A stretch of 55,549 nt of DNA from JAAZFZ01 sp035647435 (GTDB taxonomy: Bacteria > Bacillota > Clostridia > Oscillospirales > Acutalibacteraceae): NCBI GenBank assembly GCA_035647435.1, contig DASRNM010000014.1, forward strand, positions 1 to 55,549, in the 5' to 3' direction. This document shows, in pieces, positions 25,278 through 34,492 of this stretch (positions are counted from its first letter, which is position 1; each line of letters opens with the position of its first letter). The notes beneath the pieces were generated by a model that saw only the letters and a list, made by a program, of their open reading frames with translations, had not been told where the DNA came from and made no database searches. The position numbers and the translations under genes were made by a program.

Positions 25278-26196
25278 TTTGCCTATTTTGACGGTGTTTA
25301 CGCCGACATACAACAGAGCATATATATTGCCTCAGTGTTATGAAGCGATGAAAAGGCAGACCTGTAAGAATTTTGTATGGCTTATTGTCGATGACGGTTC
25401 AACCGATAACACAAAAGAGCTTGTTAATAGCTGGATTGAGCAGGACAATGGGTTTGAAATACGCTATTTTTATAAAGAAAACCAGGGTATGCATTCTGCA
25501 CATAATTGTGCTTATGAAAACATAAACACTCAAATAAACACTTGTATTGACTCCGATGACTACATGCCAGACGATGCCGTTAAAAAAATAATAAATTTTT
25601 GGACAACCTGTAAAAAGGATGAAAAGATAAGCGGTTTTCTTGCCCTTGATGCCTATTCAAACGGTGAAATAATCGGTGGCAAGTTTCCTGCGGATATAAA
25701 AAGAGCAACGTATTATGAATACTATAACAAATACGGAGTTAGGGGCGACAAAAAATTTATTCTCAGAACGGATTTAACAAAGAATGACCCTTACCCGATT
25801 TTTGAAGGCGAAAAATATGTTAACCTTGCAACAAAATACAGCTTGCTTGACATTGATTATCAATTGCTAAACATGAACGAGGTTGTCTGCATTGTTGAGT
25901 ATCTTGAAGATGGTTCTTCAAGAAATATGTTAATGCAGTACATTAGAAATCCAAAAGGGTTTGCGTACAGTAGGAAGCTTTGCATGTCTTTACCATTTGC
26001 AAGCTTAAGGTTTAAGTTTGTTCAGGCAATTCACTATGTTTCAAGCTGTCTGATACTAAAGAATAGGGCATGGTTGAGAGAAACCCCTTTAAAAACACTA
26101 ACACTATTTGCTGCACCGTTTGGCTTTTTACTGTATATCTTTATCAAGTTTAAAACCAAAGGAAATAAACAAGGCAAATACTCACGAGGTATATAA
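25255..26196 (+). CDS. Glycosyltransferase, GT2 family
   Basis: The 313-aa GT-A enzyme has LTVFTPTYNRAYIL, WLIVDDGSTDNT and the metal-binding INTCIDSDDYM block. A hydrophobic region near residues 280-300 may tether it to the membrane. It should transfer one sugar of the repeat unit. The start is uncertain: the ATG lacks a ribosome-binding site, while a GTG 15 bases later has GAGG at good spacing. Either start overlaps the previous gene, so translation is probably coupled. Confidence 0.85.
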   Translation: MRLKEVVDLPILTVFTPTYNRAYILPQCYEAMKRQTCKNFVWLIVDDGSTDNTKELVNSWIEQDNGFEIRYFYKENQGMHSAHNCAYENINTQINTCIDSDDYMPDDAVKKIINFWTTCKKDEKISGFLALDAYSNGEIIGGKFPADIKRATYYEYYNKYGVRGDKKFILRTDLTKNDPYPIFEGEKYVNLATKYSLLDIDYQLLNMNEVVCIVEYLEDGSSRNMLMQYIRNPKGFAYSRKLCMSLPFASLRFKFVQAIHYVSSCLILKNRAWLRETPLKTLTLFAAPFGFLLYIFIKFKTKGNKQGKYSRGI

Positions 26197-27288
26197 ATGG
26201 GCGATTTAATTATTATGACACTAATTGCATATTTCGTCGCACTTCTGGCTCAAAGAAGACCGGCAAGAAAGCTAGGTGGTTTGGGCTACCCGAAGCCACA
26301 CATTGTTGCCTTTATTGTGCCCGCGGTAATGTTTACGGTTTATTCGGGTTTAAGGCATCTTTGCGGAGATACTTTTTTCTACATACACTCATACAATCTC
26401 TTGCCCGATGATATGCCTATGCCACACTTTGATTTTGGTGGCAATCAGATGTTTATGATGCTTCAATGGGTGGTCCGTTCTTTTACGGCGGATGCGCAAC
26501 CGTTTATTTTTATTTGTGCAATCATAAGCCTTGTACCGGTTATATTTATTATCTATAAATATTCGTTCCCTTATGATATAAGTATGTTTTTGTTTGTGGC
26601 GACAGGATATTTTTCTTTGTCGATGAACGGCATGAGACAATATGTTGCAGCGGGCATAATGGTTTTGGGAACAAAATATATGTTCTCAGACAAAAAAGGT
26701 GCCTGGTGGAAGTTTTTTCTAATCGCATTTATTTCGTACCTTTTCCACTCAAGCGCTATAATAATGATACCTATATTTTTAATTGTAAGAAGGAAGGCAT
26801 GGACCCCTCTGACGCTTACAATTATAGTCGCAAGCTTCTTTGCCGCACTAATGTTTAATGACTTTCTGCCTTCGTTTTTGGGCTTTATCGGGGACTTTGG
26901 TTATACACGATATGTTGAAAATGAATGGTTTACAAGTGGCGATGAGGGTGGCTCAAGTTTTGCAAGAGTTATTGTTATGGCTTTCCCCGTGTTTTTATCG
27001 TATCTTGCAAGGCATAGAATAAAGATTTTGGGTAAGCAAGGGGATATTCTAATAAATCTTGCTGTTTTCAACCTTGCATTTTCAATTCTTTCACTTCGAA
27101 ATTGGATTTTTACGAGATTTACAATTTATACGAGCATTTACCTAATTATTTTGATGGCATGGCTGATCACGCAGGGCTTTAACAAACGAAATACAAAAAT
27201 AGTTTATTTGATAAGCATAATCTTATTCAGCGTTTACTTTTGGAACTTAAGGTATTCTATTTTGGACTATTGGAGCCCGTATTTCTAA
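26197..27288 (+). CDS. EpsG-family polysaccharide polymerase-like membrane protein
   Basis: The 363-aa protein has about nine to ten hydrophobic segments. Its layout fits the EpsG family: an early YSGLRHLCGDTFFYI block with Arg and Asp, then FSLSMNGMRQYVAAGIMVLG. These proteins are thought to act as Wzy-type polymerases joining repeat units outside the membrane. It begins directly after the previous stop (no gap). It is the only polymerase candidate in the locus. Confidence 0.87.
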   Translation: MGDLIIMTLIAYFVALLAQRRPARKLGGLGYPKPHIVAFIVPAVMFTVYSGLRHLCGDTFFYIHSYNLLPDDMPMPHFDFGGNQMFMMLQWVVRSFTADAQPFIFICAIISLVPVIFIIYKYSFPYDISMFLFVATGYFSLSMNGMRQYVAAGIMVLGTKYMFSDKKGAWWKFFLIAFISYLFHSSAIIMIPIFLIVRRKAWTPLTLTIIVASFFAALMFNDFLPSFLGFIGDFGYTRYVENEWFTSGDEGGSSFARVIVMAFPVFLSYLARHRIKILGKQGDILINLAVFNLAFSILSLRNWIFTRFTIYTSIYLIILMAWLITQGFNKRNTKIVYLISIILFSVYFWNLRYSILDYWSPYF

Positions 27289-27324
27289 CAATTATTTTAC
27301 TCATTACAAAAGGGAGTGGTTATT

Positions 27325-28038
27325 TTGATACCGAAGGTTATACATTATTGCTGGTTTGGGAGAGGTGAGAAACCTAAGCTTGTGAAAAAATGCATTGCAA
27401 CATGGTCAAAGCAGCTACCCGAATATGAAATAAAAGAGTGGAACGAAGACAATTTTGATATAAATGGCAACACATTTACAAGACAAGCCTACGAAAACAG
27501 AAACTTTGCCTTTGTTAGTGACTATATAAGAGCCTGCGTTCTGTATGAACACGGGGGAATATATTTTGACACCGATGTTGAGGTTTTGAAAAGCTTTGAC
27601 AGATTTTTAGACGAAAAAATGTTTGTCGGCTTTGAAGAAAAAGCCTTTGTCGGCACTTGTGTTATGGGTGCGAAAAAGGGGCAGCCGATAATCAAAGAAT
27701 ATATGAAGCATTATGAAAACACACCATATGTTATGCCCGATGGAACTTTTTATAAAGACACCAACGTGGTTTTGTTGACAAGAATGCTCGAGGATAAGGG
27801 CCTTGTAAGAAACGATGAGTACCAATGCATTGAAGGTGTCAGCGTTTACCCTCAGACCTTTTTCAGCCCCTATGATTATATAAACGGAATAAGTAACATT
27901 ACTGAAAACAGCTATGCTATTCACCATTTTGCAAAATTATGGTTGCCTAAAAGAGTAAGAATGAAGTCAAAGTTGAAAAGGACGCTTGTCAAGATTTTTG
28001 GAAAAGACATTGTTTCAAAGCTCAGGGGGCAAAAATGA
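27325..28038 (+). CDS. Glycosyltransferase with GT32-type DXD sugar-binding region
   Basis: The 237-aa protein begins MIPKVIHYCWFGRGEKP, the usual opening of GT32-like capsular transferases, and has the FVSDYIRACVLYEHGGIYFDTDVEV block with its DxD motif (DTD). I start it at a TTG eight bases after AGGGAG because this matches the family N-terminus; a GTG nine bases upstream is in frame. It overlaps the next gene by four bases (ATGA). Confidence 0.88.
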   Translation: MIPKVIHYCWFGRGEKPKLVKKCIATWSKQLPEYEIKEWNEDNFDINGNTFTRQAYENRNFAFVSDYIRACVLYEHGGIYFDTDVEVLKSFDRFLDEKMFVGFEEKAFVGTCVMGAKKGQPIIKEYMKHYENTPYVMPDGTFYKDTNVVLLTRMLEDKGLVRNDEYQCIEGVSVYPQTFFSPYDYINGISNITENSYAIHHFAKLWLPKRVRMKSKLKRTLVKIFGKDIVSKLRGQK

Positions 28039-29240
28039 AAAAACAAATTCTTGTTACGGCTTGTAGCATGGAGGTTGGAGGAATCGAGAGAAGCACAGCC
28101 GGGCTTATAAATTCAATAGACTATGAAAAATATGACGTTGATTTGTTGCTGTTTTCACGCAAGGGCGAGTTTATGCCTTTGCTCACAGACAAGTGCAATA
28201 TTTTGCCCGAAATATCTCAATGCGCAACACTTTTAAAGCCTATTAGTGAAGTAATTAAATCGGGTCACCCGATTATGGCAACTTCAAGAGTTTTTTCAAA
28301 AATAAGAACGAAAAATAAATTCAGAAGCTCTGATTTTAGGGATGACGCACTTGTGTTTGCGCACCTTCAGTCGATGTGGGATAATTCGGTGATGTTTATG
28401 CCTGCGCTTGAAAAGGAATACGATGTTGTTATGAGTTTTATGTGGCCACATCATTATGTGGCAAAAAAGGTTAAAGGTAAAACAAAAATTGCATGGGTTC
28501 ATACTGACTATTCGAATGCGGCTCTCGACAATGGAAAAGACGAAAAAGTATGGAATAAATTTGACTATATAGCTGCGGTATCCGATGAATGCGCAAATGC
28601 TTTCAAAAAGATTTATCCCTCGTTTTCGGACAAGGTTGTTACAATTGAAAATGTTCTGCCGACGGAATTTGTTAAAGAGCAATCTGACGAGTTTGATCCT
28701 GAAGAAATGAAAACACAAAGGGTTAAGATATTAACTGCGGGCAGGTTTTGTTATGCAAAGGCATACGACAAGGCTGTTGAAATTTGCAAGCTGTTAGTTG
28801 ATAAAGGTCTTGATATAAATTGGTATGCACTGGGCTACGGAACACTTGAAAGTGAAATTAAACAGAAAGTGCAAGAGTTAGGGCTTGAAGAACGCTTTAT
28901 ATTTTTAGGTAAAAAAATCAATCCATACCCTTATATGAAAAGCTGTGATATTTATGTTCAGCCCTCAAGATATGAGGGGAAAGCTGTAACTGTAAGGGAA
29001 GCACAAATGCTTGGCAAACCCGTTGTAATAACGAATTTTAAAACAGCCGAAAGTCAAGTGAAAAATGGTTTTGATGCTATTGTTTCACCGATGGAAAACG
29101 AGGCTGTTGCAAAATATATTCAAAAGCTGATTGAAGATGAGGCTTTAAGAAAAAGACTCAGCGAAAATTCGTTAAAAACGGATTACAGCAACATTGAATA
29201 TATTGATAAGCTTTTCGAGTTAATAGAGGCGGGTGAATGA
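28035..29240 (+). CDS. Glycosyltransferase, GT4 family (paralogue 1 of 3)
   Basis: The 401-aa protein has an N-terminal SMEVGGIERSTAGLINSIDY block, an AWVHTDYSNA motif in the acceptor domain, and the C-terminal PYPYMKSCDIYVQPSRYEGKA donor block with the E-x7-E ending in EAQMLGKPVV. It is clearly related to two other GT4 genes downstream in the locus, which share the opening GG-x-E-(K/R)-S, the IHTDY-like motif and the NPYP(Y/F) block. It overlaps the previous gene by four bases. Confidence 0.88.
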   Translation: MKKQILVTACSMEVGGIERSTAGLINSIDYEKYDVDLLLFSRKGEFMPLLTDKCNILPEISQCATLLKPISEVIKSGHPIMATSRVFSKIRTKNKFRSSDFRDDALVFAHLQSMWDNSVMFMPALEKEYDVVMSFMWPHHYVAKKVKGKTKIAWVHTDYSNAALDNGKDEKVWNKFDYIAAVSDECANAFKKIYPSFSDKVVTIENVLPTEFVKEQSDEFDPEEMKTQRVKILTAGRFCYAKAYDKAVEICKLLVDKGLDINWYALGYGTLESEIKQKVQELGLEERFIFLGKKINPYPYMKSCDIYVQPSRYEGKAVTVREAQMLGKPVVITNFKTAESQVKNGFDAIVSPMENEAVAKYIQKLIEDEALRKRLSENSLKTDYSNIEYIDKLFELIEAGE

Positions 29241-29241
29241 A

Positions 29242-29838
29242 ATGATTATAAAAGGGCGTCAAATGCTCAACGAATTTCTTCAAGCGGATTTATATAGATA
29301 CTGTGGTAAAACAGATAAAAAAAGCATGAGAAAATACAGACGAAAATCGGGAGGTTTTCGTTTTACATACTATATGAGGAAATGTAATTACTATCGAAAT
29401 CAGAAAAATATAAAGTTTTTACTTTTTCCATTTTATAAACACAAAAAAGATAAAACAGGCATTAAGTTTGGCTTTGACATTTATGACATGACGCAAATAG
29501 GTAAAGGTTTTCATATTGCTCATATCAGCGGCGTTGTTGTCCACAACGAGGCGGTTATAGGCAAAAATGTAAGCATTTCTCACTGTGTTACAATCGGTCA
29601 GACTAAAAGAAATGGTGAGGTTTTAACACCCGTGATAGGTGATAACGTTTATATTGCGCCAGGTGCAAAGGTTATTGGCGGAATATCAATAGGAAACAAT
29701 TCTGTCATAGGTGCAAATGCGGTTGTCACAAAGGATGTGCCCGAGAACGCAGTTGTGGCAGGAGTGCCTGCAAAGGTTTTATCATATAAAGGCTCGGCAG
29801 ACTATTTGATTAACCCATTGATTGATAAAAGAAATTGA
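29242..29838 (+). CDS. Left-handed beta-helix acyltransferase, serine acetyltransferase-like
   Basis: The 198-aa protein has a helical, basic N-terminal half and a C-terminal hexapeptide-repeat region (AVIGKNVSISHCVTIG, VIGDNVYIAPGAKVIGG, SVIGANAVVTKDVPENAVVAG) ending VPAKVL. This is the layout of the serine O-acetyltransferase branch, and such proteins occur in capsule loci where they acetylate a sugar. The basic first 75 residues differ from cysE-type N-termini. The ATG behind GGCGGGTG was chosen over a GTG nine bases earlier. Acetylation of a repeat-unit sugar is the likely role. Confidence 0.85.
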   Translation: MIIKGRQMLNEFLQADLYRYCGKTDKKSMRKYRRKSGGFRFTYYMRKCNYYRNQKNIKFLLFPFYKHKKDKTGIKFGFDIYDMTQIGKGFHIAHISGVVVHNEAVIGKNVSISHCVTIGQTKRNGEVLTPVIGDNVYIAPGAKVIGGISIGNNSVIGANAVVTKDVPENAVVAGVPAKVLSYKGSADYLINPLIDKRN

Positions 29839-29856
29839 CGACGGTGTGGTGATTGT

Positions 29857-30909
29857 TTGGTAAAGAATTGTTTGGTTTCGGTTGTTGTACCCATTTATAA
29901 CGCTCAAAAGTATTTGGAAGAATGTATTGATTCATTAATTGCCCAAACAATTTTTGAAAGTCTTGAGGTGTTGCTTGTTGACGACGGGTCAACTGATAGC
30001 TCGCCTGAAATTTGTGAAGAATATTCACACAAACATGAAAACATAAAAGTATTACACCAACAAAACATGGGAGTTAGCGGTGCAAGAAACACAGGCATTG
30101 AAAATGCTAATTGTAAATACGTCGGGTTTGTGGATTCGGACGATTATGTTTACCCCGAAATGTATGAGAATCTGTATGAATTAGCTCAAAAAACCTCAGC
30201 TGATATTACGGTATGCGGCTTTAAGCATATATACCCTGACAAGGATGTAACGATAGAATATCCTTTCAACAAGGGAAAATTTCTTGACGGTGAATATGTA
30301 AGGGAAAAAGTTTGCCCGTTTATGTTAAGTGATTCTTCGCTAAATTCAGTGTGCAATAAGATATTTAAACGAGATGTTTTGATACAAGAATCAATAAGAA
30401 TGAACACCGAAAAAAAGCAGGGAGAGGACAGAGAGTTTCTTCTCAAAACTATGCAAAAATCAAACGGTATGGCATTCACTTCTTATGTCGGTTACTACTA
30501 TCGGTATAATGAAACTAGTGCGATTCAAAAACCGAGACATGACTATGTAGACACAATTTTAAATCAGTATTTTGATGATTTTGAGTTGTTCGGTGATTTT
30601 AGAATGACGATGGAAGAAATAAAAGAAATAAACGATATCAGTGCAATGAAGCAAATTATTTGCGCCTTGTCCTTTTCTGTTAACAAGATGAGCGGTAAGT
30701 CCAGAAGGCAACAGCTCAAAAGCATTATGTGCAACGAACAGGTCAGGGCATTAATGAACAGTTCGTGGCAGCGGCAGATGGAAAACAATTCAAAATTTAA
30801 CATAATGATTTTGAAAATGATAAAAAGAAAAAGCGTTGTCGGTGTTCTTTTTATTACAGGTGCAATGAAAGCAAAGGTTAGTCTTTATAACATCTTAAAT
30901 AAAAAATGA
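29857..30909 (+). CDS. Glycosyltransferase, GT2 family
   Basis: The 350-aa GT-A enzyme has SVVVPIYNAQKYLEECIDSL, LLVDDGSTDSSPEIC, the GVSGARNTGIENA block and YVGFVDSDDYVYPEMYE with its metal-binding DSDD. A long helical C-terminal region follows. It should transfer one sugar of the repeat unit. Translation starts at TTG; the ribosome-binding site is only a GGTG stretch. Confidence 0.88.
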   Translation: MVKNCLVSVVVPIYNAQKYLEECIDSLIAQTIFESLEVLLVDDGSTDSSPEICEEYSHKHENIKVLHQQNMGVSGARNTGIENANCKYVGFVDSDDYVYPEMYENLYELAQKTSADITVCGFKHIYPDKDVTIEYPFNKGKFLDGEYVREKVCPFMLSDSSLNSVCNKIFKRDVLIQESIRMNTEKKQGEDREFLLKTMQKSNGMAFTSYVGYYYRYNETSAIQKPRHDYVDTILNQYFDDFELFGDFRMTMEEIKEINDISAMKQIICALSFSVNKMSGKSRRQQLKSIMCNEQVRALMNSSWQRQMENNSKFNIMILKMIKRKSVVGVLFITGAMKAKVSLYNILNKK

Positions 30910-30922
30910 TTGAGGAGCAGGG

Positions 30923-32113
30923 ATGAAAAAAAACATTTTATTTGTTATGCCCTCGCTTTCAAGCGGAGGAGCAGAAAAAAGTCTTGTTACACTTTTAAAT
31001 TTAATAGATTACAATAAATACAATGTTGACCTGTATCTTTTCAGAAAAGCGGGGCTGTTTGTTGACCAAATACCGGAAAAAGTTAACTTGATGACAGCAG
31101 GGCATGACTATGAATTGTTTGATGGTAGCTTTAAAAAGGCGATATTAAGTTTTTTAAAGTTAGGCAAGTTTTCACTTGCTTTTCACAGAATTAAATATGC
31201 ATGGGTGTTATTTTCGCACAAGAAAAACAAGCAAAAACTTGCATGGCAGTGTTTAAGTCAAGCAATGACCGTGCCTGAAAAAGAATACGATGTAGCAATA
31301 GGTTACCTCGAAGGAACATCGGTTTATTTTTGCGTTGACAAGGCTAAAGCTAAAAAAAGAATTGGTTATATTCACACTGATTATAATAGGATAATCGAAC
31401 AAAAGAAAACTGATGAACCGTATTTTAAAAAGCTTGATGTAATTGTTGGAGTGTCAAAAAGCTGTGTGGACATTCTCAACAAATTTTTTCCGTTTACTGT
31501 CGGGAAGACAAGAGTTGTAGAAAACATAATTTCAAAGAAAGCAATCAACAAAATGGCTCAGACCAATAAAAGTGTTTATGACAATAAAGGCGGAGAAACG
31601 GTTATTCTTACAATTGGTAGGCTGTCGAAACCAAAGGGGATTGATAATGCGGTGAACGCCTGTGCAATCCTTAAAGAAAACGGATACAAAATTAAGTGGT
31701 ATCAAATCGGTGTCGGCGAGCTAAAGGCAGAAATTGAAAGTCAAATTAAATCAAAAGGGCTTGAAAACGAGTTTGTTATGCTTGGTGAAAAGTCGAACCC
31801 TTACCCTTATATAAAGCAGTGCGATGTTTATGTTCAACCCTCAAATTATGAAGGCAAGGCAATAGCTGTTGATGAGGTCAAGTGCGTGCAGAAGCCAATT
31901 GTGGTTACTGATTTTTCCACAGTGTTTGACCAGATAGAAAATGGAAAGAATGGATTGATTGCAAACAAAAACCCACAGTCAATAGCGGATAAAATAAAAC
32001 ATCTGATTGACAACCCTGAAAAGAAAGCAGAGTTTTGCGAAAACCTTAAAAGAGAATCGGTAGGCAATGAAGAGGAAATAAACAAGCTGTATGAGATTAT
32101 AGATAGAGTTTGA
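30923..32113 (+). CDS. Glycosyltransferase, GT4 family (paralogue 2 of 3)
   Basis: The 396-aa protein opens FVMPSLSSGGAEKSLVTLLN and has GYIHTDYNRI, TIGRLSKPKGID and NPYPYIKQCDVYVQPSNYEGKA, followed by DEVKCVQKPIVVTD. The last block differs from the canonical E-x7-E by having Asp-Glu at the start. It is closest to the third GT4 paralogue, 1.2 kb further on, with only the hydrolase gene between them. A strong GAGGAG lies upstream of the ATG. Confidence 0.88.
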   Translation: MKKNILFVMPSLSSGGAEKSLVTLLNLIDYNKYNVDLYLFRKAGLFVDQIPEKVNLMTAGHDYELFDGSFKKAILSFLKLGKFSLAFHRIKYAWVLFSHKKNKQKLAWQCLSQAMTVPEKEYDVAIGYLEGTSVYFCVDKAKAKKRIGYIHTDYNRIIEQKKTDEPYFKKLDVIVGVSKSCVDILNKFFPFTVGKTRVVENIISKKAINKMAQTNKSVYDNKGGETVILTIGRLSKPKGIDNAVNACAILKENGYKIKWYQIGVGELKAEIESQIKSKGLENEFVMLGEKSNPYPYIKQCDVYVQPSNYEGKAIAVDEVKCVQKPIVVTDFSTVFDQIENGKNGLIANKNPQSIADKIKHLIDNPEKKAEFCENLKRESVGNEEEINKLYEIIDRV

Positions 32114-32138
32114 TTTTAATAAAAGTGAGGTGCGGGGC

Positions 32139-33284
32139 ATGGAAACAGCGGTTATCATATTCGGTATTTTAACAGGCATTTTTTTAATTGTCATACTGTT
32201 TGACATTATTCCCCTTGCATCGACATTCATTGGCAGAATACATATAGGTCGATGGAGTGATACAAAAAAGTGGAAGGCAATAACCGACAAACAAGGACTA
32301 AAACAACTAAAAAAAACACCTGGTGTGCCTATAACCGACAACACAAGGTTTACTTTGATTGACAGGTTGAGAGGTCAATACAAAAATAAAAACATAGCTG
32401 CGTGGCAAAAAGCGGCCCTGATTTTGGGAGCGCAGAACATTAAAAATGAAAGCTCTGACAAAATGATTTTAGACTGTATTAAAAAATTAACCGACAAACA
32501 GGGTGATTGGGCGCAATTCAATAAAAGTGTTGATAGTGCTATGCTTGCGTTTTCTATATTGAACACCGAAGCGGTAGATACCGAAAAAATTAGAACAGCG
32601 ATGCAAAAGACTGCTGAAATACTTTTAGATGCAGGAGAAAAACACGAAACAATACCCTATAACCCTTCAATTGCGAACATAAGGTTTGTTGACACAGTGG
32701 GAATGATTTGCCCATTTTTATTTAAGTATGACAAAGAATATGAATGTCAGGCGGCTTTTGACCTTGGAAAAAGACAGTTGGAGGAATACCTAAAACATGG
32801 TATTGACGAGAAGACAGGCTTGCCTTACCATTGCTTTGACAAGGAGAATAAAGCTAACTTAGGCGTTGCGGGTTGGGGCAGAGGCAGTGGCTGGTTTTGC
32901 GTCGCACTTGCGGACAGTTACAATTCAACAGGCAACAAACAAATGCGTGAATTTTTAGAGATACAAATGAAAATATTTGCAGATACTCTTATTGAATATC
33001 AGCTCTCAAACGGTGGATGGAGCAGGCAGATTCTTGCAGAAAAAACAGGGGAAGCCTCTTCAACGGCAATGATTAGCTGGTTTATGGGCGAAGTTTACAA
33101 CCTAACGGGAAACGAGAAATATTTAAATTGTCTTAAAAACGGCGCAAGTTTTTTAAAAAGCTGCACAAGGCAAGACGGAACAATTGACTATGCACAGGGC
33201 GACACAAAGGCGATAGGCTTTTATTCTGCGAAGCTGTCACCTATGCCTGCGGCACAAGGGTTTGTAATGAGGATTGAAGTATGA
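32139..33284 (+). CDS. Membrane-anchored GH88/GH105-like glycoside hydrolase
   Basis: The 381-aa protein has one N-terminal membrane segment (about residues 4-30) and then an (alpha/alpha)6-type domain. FVDTVGMICPFL carries the Asp expected in unsaturated glucuronyl and rhamnogalacturonyl hydrolases, and GWGRGSGWFCVALADSY is a close match to their active-site helix. Those enzymes hydrate the double bond left by polysaccharide lyases. It lies between two GT4 paralogues and overlaps the second by four bases, so it belongs to the operon. Its role may be trimming or editing the polymer. I chose the ATG eight bases after GTGAGG. The topology (inside or outside) is not certain. Confidence 0.72.
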   Translation: METAVIIFGILTGIFLIVILFDIIPLASTFIGRIHIGRWSDTKKWKAITDKQGLKQLKKTPGVPITDNTRFTLIDRLRGQYKNKNIAAWQKAALILGAQNIKNESSDKMILDCIKKLTDKQGDWAQFNKSVDSAMLAFSILNTEAVDTEKIRTAMQKTAEILLDAGEKHETIPYNPSIANIRFVDTVGMICPFLFKYDKEYECQAAFDLGKRQLEEYLKHGIDEKTGLPYHCFDKENKANLGVAGWGRGSGWFCVALADSYNSTGNKQMREFLEIQMKIFADTLIEYQLSNGGWSRQILAEKTGEASSTAMISWFMGEVYNLTGNEKYLNCLKNGASFLKSCTRQDGTIDYAQGDTKAIGFYSAKLSPMPAAQGFVMRIEV

Positions 33285-34492
33285 AGAAAAAAGTGATGTT
33301 TGTTATCCCCAGCCTTGAAAGTGGCGGTGCTGAAAAAAGCTTGTTGACACTTTTAAGTCTGTTTGATTATGAAAAATATGAAGTAGATTTATTTGCCTTT
33401 AACCCAAGCGGTATGATAAAAGATATGCTACCCGATCAGGTTAATTTGCTTGATTTGCCCACGGATTATATAATATCAAAGCTGCCTCTTCATAAATCAG
33501 TTTTGAGTTTTTTGAAAAGAGGAAAAATTCGAATTGCCATTGACAGAATAAAATATTCAATGGTATTGAGAAAGTATGGATATTCAAACAAGGCTGAACA
33601 ATATGCTTGGAAGCATATGAAAAAATTTTTAACTTTGCAGCAAAAAAAATACGATGTTGCAATCGGTTACCTTGAAAAAACCTCAAACTATTATGTTGTT
33701 GACATGGTTAATTCAAACACCAAAATAGCTTATATTCACAGCGATTATGAAAAGCTAAACACTGACAAGAGTTTTGATAAGAAATATTTTGAAAAGACCG
33801 ATTTTACTGTTACGGTTTCACAATCATGTTCGGAGAGTTTAAAAAATAATCAGCCGAGTGTCGCGGGAAAAATCCGTGTCATTGAAAACATTGTTTCAAA
33901 GGAAACAATTTTGGATTTATCAAAAGAGGGGAAAGGGTTTGAAAGGAACGATTCAAACACAATTATATTGACTGTTGGGAGACTATCAAAAGAAAAAGGG
34001 GTAGACCTTGCGATTGAAGCTTGCAAACTACTTTTAGTTGACGGATATAAAATAAAGTGGTATCATATCGGAGATGGAAATTGGGGAAATAAAGTCAAAA
34101 AAATGATTGAAGAATCAAACCTAATTGATACCTTTATTCTGTTGGGTTTGCGGTCGAATCCCTACCCATTTATTGCGAGTTGTGATGTGTTCGTTCAGCC
34201 TTCAAGATATGAAGGCAAATCAATAGCAATAGAAGAGGCAAAGGTGCTCGGTAAGCCTATTGTGTGCACAGCTTTTTCAACGGTGCATGATCAGATTGAA
34301 GACGAAGTTACAGGCTTTATTTCTGAGATTGACAGTGTTTCAATTGCTAAAAAAATTAAAACGCTGATTGATAACCCTGTGATACGCGAAACAGTTGCAA
34401 AAAATGCAGCGTTATATCAAGGCAACGAAAATGAGATTCAAAAGCTATACGATTTATTTAAACAGGAATTCGATGCTCACGAGGTGGAATAA
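33281..34492 (+). CDS. Glycosyltransferase, GT4 family (paralogue 3 of 3)
   Basis: The 403-aa protein opens FVIPSLESGGAEKSLLTLLS and shares with paralogue 2 the AYIHSDYEK, TVGRLSKEKGVD and NPYPFIASCDVFVQPSRYEGKS blocks, with EEAKVLGKPIV completing the E-x7-E donor motif. The close likeness points to gene duplication within the locus. It overlaps the hydrolase stop by four bases (ATGA) and the phosphatase start by one base. Confidence 0.88.
   Translation: MKKKVMFVIPSLESGGAEKSLLTLLSLFDYEKYEVDLFAFNPSGMIKDMLPDQVNLLDLPTDYIISKLPLHKSVLSFLKRGKIRIAIDRIKYSMVLRKYGYSNKAEQYAWKHMKKFLTLQQKKYDVAIGYLEKTSNYYVVDMVNSNTKIAYIHSDYEKLNTDKSFDKKYFEKTDFTVTVSQSCSESLKNNQPSVAGKIRVIENIVSKETILDLSKEGKGFERNDSNTIILTVGRLSKEKGVDLAIEACKLLLVDGYKIKWYHIGDGNWGNKVKKMIEESNLIDTFILLGLRSNPYPFIASCDVFVQPSRYEGKSIAIEEAKVLGKPIVCTAFSTVHDQIEDEVTGFISEIDSVSIAKKIKTLIDNPVIRETVAKNAALYQGNENEIQKLYDLFKQEFDAHEVE

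Noticed and set aside
29242..29838. Hexapeptide acyltransferase as the PglD/EpsM acetyltransferase of the amino sugar
   Set aside because: Its repeat region and VPAKVL end match the serine-acetyltransferase branch, and the N-terminal nucleotide-sugar domain of PglD is absent.
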